DNA from: Rhizobium sp. G21 | GTDB lineage: Bacteria > Pseudomonadota > Alphaproteobacteria > Rhizobiales > Rhizobiaceae | Reading direction: 5' to 3' | NCBI RefSeq assembly: GCF_014158035.1 | Contig: NZ_JACFXW010000001.1 | Coordinates: 1,736,001-1,800,000, forward strand | DNA: 64,000 bases | Shown: positions 58,788-64,000 of the stretch, piece by piece | Numbering within the stretch: the first letter of the stretch is position 1 | Layout of the letters: each line of letters starts with the position of its first letter | Notes under the pieces: model-generated | What the model saw: the letters and a program-made list of their open reading frames with translations, nothing else | The model's database searches: none | What the model was told of the DNA's origin: nothing | Translations under genes and position numbers: made by a program

Positions 58788-59531
58788 ACCCCGATCGAGC
58801 GCCGAAGGCAGCTCGGCGAGCAGGGATTGCACGAAGCCGTCGCGCGCCGAAACCGGCTCCAACCCGCGCGGCTCATAGACATGGCGATGCAGGAAGAACT
58901 GCGTCATGCGGAGAGCCTCGATCAGCCCGTCGCGATCGGCCGCGCGCTTCGACTGGGCCTTGAGAAATTCCGGCAGGCGAAACAGCCGATCGGCATAAGG
59001 CAGGCCCGCGTCACGGCAAACAGCCCGTCCCGATTTCGGCGAGACGAAATCGAGCTCTTCGCGCAACCCCGTGGCGGCGCATTGCGACAGATCCAGTCCG
59101 AAACCGAGATCCTCCAGCACTGCCAATTCGAAACGAACATAGAGTTCGCCGGCCTCCGCCGCCGCGCCGAGATGATCGAGCGTGATGTTGAGCATGTCGT
59201 AGAGATGCGGATGCGGATCGCGCTCCGGAAGAAGTCGCAGCAGCGCGCCGATGGCCTGCACCCCGTTGAGGCTGATCGCGTTTTCCATCAGCTGAGCGGC
59301 GCGGAAATTGAGCGGCTCCATCAAGAAATGGCCGATATGCTCTTCCAGTCTGGCGCGCCACGTCGCCTCGACGAGATTGCCCGGCTGCAGCAGCGGCTGC
59401 ATGTTGCGCGAGCGGCCATTGCGCAACACGCCGAGATGGCGACCGCGCGTCCGCGTCATCACCTCGGCGATGACGGAGCCCTCGCCGTGACGCTTGACGC
59501 CGAGGATGACGGCTTCATCCGTCCATTGCAT
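58786..59531 (-). CDS. recO: DNA repair protein RecO (3' frameshift)
   Basis: Recombination mediator that loads RecA with RecR. The start [32 protein letters not shown] is the characteristic OB-fold N-terminus, and RLFRLPEFL and the C-terminal [15 protein letters not shown] follow. As sequenced, the frame does not stop but runs 170 bases into the antisense of phoX. One extra base in the G4 run (C4 at 58789-58792) gives SALDRG and a stop at 58786, directly at the terminator stem, so I place the end there. Its start overlaps the tag gene by 17 bases. The corrected length of about 248 residues suits RecO. Confidence 0.88.
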
Positions 59532-60147
59532 GGAGCGACCGTTTCTCTTCGGCGGCGTCGCGGCGCCAGCACCCGTCCATATGATCGTTGACCAGGCCCA
59601 TGGCCTGCATGAAGGCGTAGATGGTGGTGGGGCCAACGAAACTCCAGCCGCGCTTTTTCAGATCCTTGGAGAGACGAATGGAGGTCGGCGAGGTCGGATT
59701 GGCGCGAGCCCATTCGAGCGTCATGATGTCGGGGCGTTCGCTTTCGGGCGGAACAAAGCTCCAGAAATAGGCAGACAGCGAGCCGAATTCGGCCTTCAGG
59801 TCCAGCGCGCGGCGGGCATTGTTGATGGCGGAAACGATCTTGCCGCGATGGCGCACGATGCCGGCGTCCGCCAGCAGTCGTTCGATATCGGCCTCGTCGA
59901 AAGCTGCCATGCGCTCGGGCTCGAAATTGGCGAAGGCGGCGCGGAAATTGTCGCGCTTGCGCAGGATGGTCAGCCAGGACAGTCCCGACTGGAAGCCTTC
60001 GAGACAGATTTTCTCGAACAGCCGCCGGTCATCGCGCACGGGATAGCCCCATTCCTCGTCATGGTAGCGCATATAGTCGTCGAGGCCGCCGCACCAGCTG
60101 CATCGATGCCGGCCATCCTCGCCTTCGATCAGGCCCGCGCCCGCCAT
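59515..60147 (-). CDS. tag: DNA-3-methyladenine glycosylase I
   Basis: A 210-residue base-excision enzyme that removes 3-methyladenine from DNA. The N-terminal zinc-binding CSWCG, the [20 protein letters not shown] segment and the catalytic glutamate in [15 protein letters not shown] are exact for the Tag family. The C-terminal [29 protein letters not shown] is also typical. ATG 60147 is preceded by GGAGG. A much longer open frame upstream reads antisense through the transpeptidase gene and was discarded. Confidence 0.95.
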   Translation of the reverse strand: MAGAGLIEGEDGRHRCSWCGGLDDYMRYHDEEWGYPVRDDRRLFEKICLEGFQSGLSWLTILRKRDNFRAAFANFEPERMAAFDEADIERLLADAGIVRHRGKIVSAINNARRALDLKAEFGSLSAYFWSFVPPESERPDIMTLEWARANPTSPTSIRLSKDLKKRGWSFVGPTTIYAFMQAMGLVNDHMDGCWRRDAAEEKRSLHAMDG

Positions 60148-60333
60148 ATCCGCCTCCGAATCCGTTGTTTCCGCCTGTTTAGCATTGCCTAACCATGTTT
60201 CAAAACCCGGCGCTAACCCTGACGAAAGGTTTCCCGCTTCGGTCGAATTGGAATGAACGGGCGTTAACCATTCGCTTGCCGGGCGCGCGGATGGTGAAGC
60301 TTCTTTCGTCAAACCTTTCCGCGAGTCGCGTTC

Positions 60334-61083
60334 ATGACCAGATCGAGATTGCTTCTGACACTTGCCCTTTCCCTCGTCTCCTCCACGGCGCTGGCGGATG
60401 ATCGGTATAAGGTGGTGCGCCCCGTCATCATCGAATCCGGCATCGCCGGCCAGTGGATGATGCAACTCGGCGGCCCCGTGCGCGGCCAAGTGGTGCGGCG
60501 GGTGCAACAGGGCCAGCCGATGCGCATGACCAAACCGCGTCGCCTGAAGCAACACATGGCGGTCGAACCGCAGGCGCAGATACAGCAGGCCGCCTATCAC
60601 CCGGACCGCCCGGCCGTGAACGCCATCGAGCCGCAATTCCTGCCGCAGATGGTCGCCTACGAGACCAAGCACAAACCGGGCACGATCATCATCGACACCA
60701 ACAACCGCTTTCTCTACCTTATCGCGAGTGATGGCCAGGCGCGTCGCTATGGGGTCGGCGTCGGCAAGCCGGGCTTCGAATGGGCGGGCGAACACAAGAT
60801 CACCCGCAAGGCGGAATGGCCGACATGGCATCCGCCCAAGGAAATGATCGAGCGCGAGGCGGTGAAGGGGCATTATCTGCCTGCCAGCATGGAGGGCGGC
60901 GAAGCCAATCCACTCGGCGCCCGGGCGATGTATCTGGGCTCGACCCTCTATCGCATCCATGGCACCAATGCGCCCTGGACGATCGGTTACGCCGTGTCTT
61001 CCGGCTGCATCCGCATGCGCAACGAAGACGTGGTCGATCTCTATGAGCGTGTGAAGGTCGGCACGCGGGTCATCGTCATGTGA
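60334..61083 (+). CDS. L,D-transpeptidase (ErfK/YbiS/YcfS/YnhG)
   Basis: A 249-residue exported cell-wall enzyme. The signal peptide (MTRSRLLLTLALSLVSSTALA) is followed by a linker of about 90 residues and the YkuD domain from about residue 113 (PGTIIIDTNNRFLYLI). The active site is complete: HGTNAPW, then SSGCIRM with the nucleophilic cysteine. It forms 3-3 crosslinks or attaches proteins to peptidoglycan. A related gene follows directly. Confidence 0.93.
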   Translation: MTRSRLLLTLALSLVSSTALADDRYKVVRPVIIESGIAGQWMMQLGGPVRGQVVRRVQQGQPMRMTKPRRLKQHMAVEPQAQIQQAAYHPDRPAVNAIEPQFLPQMVAYETKHKPGTIIIDTNNRFLYLIASDGQARRYGVGVGKPGFEWAGEHKITRKAEWPTWHPPKEMIEREAVKGHYLPASMEGGEANPLGARAMYLGSTLYRIHGTNAPWTIGYAVSSGCIRMRNEDVVDLYERVKVGTRVIVM

Positions 61084-61198
61084 TCTGCGCTTCACGGCAT
61101 CGTGAAGCCGCGCTGGGCAACCGAACGCGGCCGCAACGCTTGAATTTACCGCGACAACAGGTAGTTTCTCAACAAATTCTAAACTTCGGGGAGTTTCG

Positions 61199-61903
61199 AT
61201 GGACTTCAAGACCTTTACCGCCGCCGCTATGGGCGTGGCGATGTCCGCTTTTCTCGCCGCAGGCGCGGCTCAGGCCTTTACGCCGATCCAGAGCGTCCAG
61301 CCGGCGCGGGCGGCGAACGACGTGCATCTGGTGGCCGTACAGAAGCAGCCGGCGCAGAAATTCCAGCGCCGCGTCGTCAAGCTCGACACCAATGAAAAAC
61401 CGGGCACGATCATCATCGACACCAACAACAAGTTCCTCTACCTCGTCGAAAGCAAGGGCAAGGCGACGCGCTACGGCATCGGCGTCGGCCGAGAAGGCTT
61501 CGGCTGGTCGGGCGTCGTCAAGGTACAGCGCAAGGCGGAATGGCCGCGCTGGGTGCCGCCGAAGGAAATGATCGCGCGAGAGCGCAAGAAGGGCCATATC
61601 CTGCCGGAATTCCAGGAAGGCGGCATCGACAATCCGCTCGGCGCGCGCGCGCTTTATCTCTACAAGGGCAAGTCTGACACCGGCTTCCGCATCCACGGCA
61701 CCAACCAGCCCTGGACGATCGGCCTCAATATGTCCTCGGGCTGCATCCGCATGATGAACAAGGATGTCGAACATCTCTATTCGCGCGCATCCATCGGCAC
61801 GAAAGTCATCGTCGTCGGCCCCGGCAACAAGCAGGGCAAAGTGCAGTTCGCCGACAAGGGCGTCGATCATTTCCGCCAACTCTTTGCAGCCTTCGGCGGC
61901 TGA
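61199..61903 (+). CDS. L,D-transpeptidase, paralogue of the preceding gene
   Basis: A 234-residue exported enzyme with a signal peptide ending near AAQA, then the YkuD domain beginning about residue 68 (PGTIIIDTNNKFLYLVE). The catalytic HGTNQPW and SSGCIRM are intact. The domain is strongly similar to the first copy, whereas the linkers differ, so the pair comes from a tandem duplication followed by divergence. It ends with a short tail, FRQLFAAFGG. A terminator hairpin follows. Confidence 0.93.
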   Translation: MDFKTFTAAAMGVAMSAFLAAGAAQAFTPIQSVQPARAANDVHLVAVQKQPAQKFQRRVVKLDTNEKPGTIIIDTNNKFLYLVESKGKATRYGIGVGREGFGWSGVVKVQRKAEWPRWVPPKEMIARERKKGHILPEFQEGGIDNPLGARALYLYKGKSDTGFRIHGTNQPWTIGLNMSSGCIRMMNKDVEHLYSRASIGTKVIVVGPGNKQGKVQFADKGVDHFRQLFAAFGG

Positions 61904-61924
61904 GCCTTAGCCTTAAACCATTTC

Positions 61925-61960
61925 AAACCCGTCACGCTCAGCCGAGCGCGGCGGGTTTTT
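61925..61960 (+). terminator. Terminator of the second L,D-transpeptidase gene
   Basis: AAACCCG pairs with CGGGTTT around an inner CGCTC/GAGCG stem, followed by a T run. It lies 22 bases after the stop at 61903 and overlaps the end of the convergent glcF. Confidence 0.7.
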
Positions 61961-63234
61961 CGCCGCCATAGGCCCAGTTCAACAGTTCCACCGTGGACAA
62001 CAGGCGCGCCGGCGGCGTCGGCGATCTGGGTGATGCAGCCGAGATTGCCGGCAGCGATCACGTCGGGCTTGACGGCCTTGAGATTGCGGACCTTGCGCTC
62101 CTTCAGCGCCGCCGAAATCTCCGGCTGTAGCATGTTGTAGGTTCCGGCCGAACCGCAGCAGAGATGGCCCTCCGCGGGATCGGCGATGGTAAACCCCGCC
62201 TTACGCAGGAGCGCCTTGGGCTGCAGCGTGATCTTCTGGCCGTGCTGGAGCGAACAGGCGGCATGATAGGAGACGCGGGTTCCGCGTGTGTCGAGTTCCG
62301 GCAGGTCGAGGAGTTCGAGCATCTCGGTGACGTCGCGCGCGATCGAGGCGACACGGCTCGCCTTGTCGGCATAGGCAGGGTCGGACTTCAGCATATGACC
62401 GTAATCCTTGATGGTCGTACCGCAGCCCGAGCCGGTGATCACGATCGCGTCCAGTCCCTCGCCGTCCATTTCAGTGATCCAGGCGTCGATATTGCGGCGC
62501 GCCGAGGCGAGAGCCGGCTCCTCATGGCCCATATGGTGGCGGAGCGAGCCACAGCACCCCTCGCCTTTCGCCAGCACGACCTCGACGCCGAAACGGGTCA
62601 TCAATTCGATCGCCGCCTTGTTGATGCCGGGATCCATCACCGACTGGACGCAGCCGGTCAAAAGCGCGACCCGCTTCCGCTTCTCGCCTTCAGCTGCAAA
62701 TCGTCCCGGCACCGCGTAAGGTGACGGCGCGGGAAGACGGGCGGGCGCAAGATCGAGCATCGCCCCGAACGGGCGCAGGGCCGGAACGCGCTTCATCACG
62801 CCTGCGAAGGGTTTCGCGAGTTTCGCCGCCGTCATGGCGCTGCGGAACAACCGCGGCGACGGCATGACGATGGCCAGCAGCGCGCGCTGCAATCGCGTCA
62901 TCAGCGGGCGCTTATAGGTTGTCTCGACATGCACGCGCGCATGGTCGATGAGATGCATGTAATCCACGCCTGACGGACAGGTGGTGGTGCAGGCGAGGCA
63001 GGAGAGGCAGCGATCGACATGGGTCGCCACCGTCTCGTCGGCCGACCGGTCATTTTCCAGCATGTCCTTGATGAGATAGATGCGTCCGCGCGGGCTGTCG
63101 AGTTCGTTGCCGAGCGTCACATAGGTCGGGCAGGTGGCGGTGCAGAAGCCGCAATGCACGCATTTGCGCAGAATCGCCTCGGCCTCGGCCGTCTTGGCAT
63201 CGGCGAGTTGGGCGAGGGAGAAATTGGTCTGCAT
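61938..63234 (-). CDS. glcF: Glycolate oxidase iron-sulfur subunit (3' frameshift)
   Basis: About 432 residues. Two [4Fe-4S] motifs are present near the N-terminus (CVHCGFCTATCP and CLSCLACTTTCP) and two CCG-type domains follow (GCCGSL, LCCGSAGTY). It passes electrons from the flavin subunits of glycolate oxidase to the respiratory chain. As sequenced the frame runs past the family end; restoring a CA dinucleotide near 61992-61996 gives HTVELLNWAYGGEKPAALG and a stop at 61938. Its start overlaps the end of glcE (TGATG). Confidence 0.9.
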
Positions 63235-64000
63235 CAGGCGGCCCTCGCGCTTGCGGCTGGGCCGGTCATGCGGCCGGGATTGAACAGGCCCATGGGATCG
63301 AAGCTCGCCCGCACGCGCTCGGTGAGAGCAGCGAGCGCCGGCGGCTGCGGCTCGAAGACTGGGATTGCATCTCGCTGGGCGTCTGTCGCCCGCATCAGCG
63401 TCGCATGTCCGCCGCCGAAATGCTGGATGCCGGCGCGCAGCAGTTCGGCTTCGGGCTCGGCTTCCATTCTCAGCCAGACGAGACCGCCCTGCCAATCGTA
63501 ATAACCGTCGACGCCGGTCTGCATGCGCAGCATCGACAACAGCTTTTCTCCGGCCATGGGCGCCACGGAGACTTTCCAGACCGGACGCGTCGATCCATCG
63601 GCATGGAAGGGTTTGACGTCGCGGATCTCGCGCCAGAGCGTTTCGCTCTGTTCAAGATCCAGTTCGGCTAAGGGACAGAGGCCCGCGAAAGCCGATTTCA
63701 GCTTTGCCATTCGCTCGCCGACGGAGAAAGCCAGTCCTTCAAGGCGGAACGCCACCGCCGCGCCTTCCGGAAGCGCGCCAGCCAAAAACCTGTTTTTGCA
63801 GCTTTCCGGAAGGTAAGCCGCGCCTGAAATTTCGAGCGGCAGAGCCATGGCTTTTGCCATGGCGGCGGAGGCGGCTTCGTCATCGAGGCCGGACAGAACC
63901 AGGCTTGCGCTCGTTTCAGGACGCGGCAACACTTTGAAGGTCAGTTCGGTCATCAGCCCGAGCGTGCCGAAGGAGCCGGACATCAGCTTGACGAGATCGA
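63234..64000 (-). CDS. glcE: Glycolate oxidase FAD-binding subunit, C-terminal part (cut by window edge)
   Basis: About 255 C-terminal residues. The stretch DLVKLMSGSFGTLGLMTELTFKVLP at the right edge is the end of the FAD-binding PCMH domain, and the C-terminal FDPMGLFNPGRM is typical of GlcE/GlcD. The gene continues beyond position 64000; the ATG at 63983 is internal and not the start. With glcF it forms the usual glcDEF order on the minus strand. Confidence 0.88.
   Translation of the reverse strand, partial: DLVKLMSGSFGTLGLMTELTFKVLPRPETSASLVLSGLDDEAASAAMAKAMALPLEISGAAYLPESCKNRFLAGALPEGAAVAFRLEGLAFSVGERMAKLKSAFAGLCPLAELDLEQSETLWREIRDVKPFHADGSTRPVWKVSVAPMAGEKLLSMLRMQTGVDGYYDWQGGLVWLRMEAEPEAELLRAGIQHFGGGHATLMRATDAQRDAIPVFEPQPPALAALTERVRASFDPMGLFNPGRMTGPAASARAA

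Noticed and set aside
1-64000. tRNA, rRNA, CRISPR arrays, insertion sequences, prophage, plasmid or conjugation genes
   Set aside because: None seen on either strand by reading intergenic regions and translated products. Small or divergent examples could still be missed without a search tool.

Overview
The window reads as an ordinary chromosomal segment of a GC-rich alphaproteobacterium of the Hyphomicrobiales (Rhizobiales). The evidence is the gene set: DUF2093, DUF4170 and DUF6030-like proteins, a hisS-hisZ-hisG order with a short HisG, a very long-tailed RluB-type pseudouridine synthase, PmbA next to the lipid A/Kdo genes, and a RIME-type palindromic repeat that is characteristic of rhizobia. 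I saw no tRNA, rRNA, CRISPR array, insertion sequence or prophage.

Layout. 1-8 kb: a minus-strand catabolic cluster with an XRE-type regulator (cut by the window edge), a PotD/PotB/PotC-like ABC transporter without its ATPase, an FAD amine oxidoreductase, a small conserved protein and a 971-residue kinase/M23-like/aminotransferase fusion. 8-11 kb: a DUF6030-like membrane protein, a YeeE/YedE sulfur-transport pair, DUF2000 and an AraC regulator. 11-26 kb: ileS, a lipoprotein, a diguanylate cyclase, tadA, rluB, rsmD, a patatin, mscL, an SSS-histidine kinase-receiver hybrid, mutL and DUF2093. 26-32.5 kb: the minus-strand envelope operon pmbA, inositol-monophosphatase family gene, DUF4170, waaA, HAD phosphatase, lpxK. 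32.6-38 kb: a CPA2 antiporter, then a PAS-receiver protein and a GGDEF-EAL protein. 38-43.5 kb: a LysR regulator divergent from a non-pyrrolysine MttB homologue, an aminotransferase, a HAD protein and ribF. 43.7-47 kb: a degenerate glycosyltransferase-like protein, a GT4-type glycosyltransferase and a radical SAM/SPASM protein. 47-51.6 kb: hisG-hisZ-RIME-hisS and an unusual intergenic region. 51.6-64 kb: a Rossmann-like unknown, MOSC, HD, DUF2339, phoX, recO, tag, two L,D-transpeptidases, glcF and glcE (cut by the window edge).

Two observations matter most. First, at least ten genes are split by single-base or dinucleotide shifts, sixteen in all. Most lie at short homopolymers, repeatedly a G5 or C5 that reads through if it were six long, and one is in the normally essential ribF. 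This looks like systematic indel error in the assembly rather than gene decay, and split genes are annotated here as single genes. Second, the 0.84 kb gap upstream of hisS holds two tandem copies (345 bp apart, about 82% identical, no gaps over 230 bp) of a highly structured element. Each copy has a promoter-like start and a terminator-like hairpin whose stem is kept while its loop has diverged. I read this as a candidate pair of uncharacterised small RNAs. Directly beside it, hisS carries an internal block of about 370 bp with GC near 52%, unlike its flanks.

Other regulatory signals: a well-spaced Pho box and -10 element before phoX, a palindrome before the aminotransferase downstream of mttB, and several intrinsic terminators.
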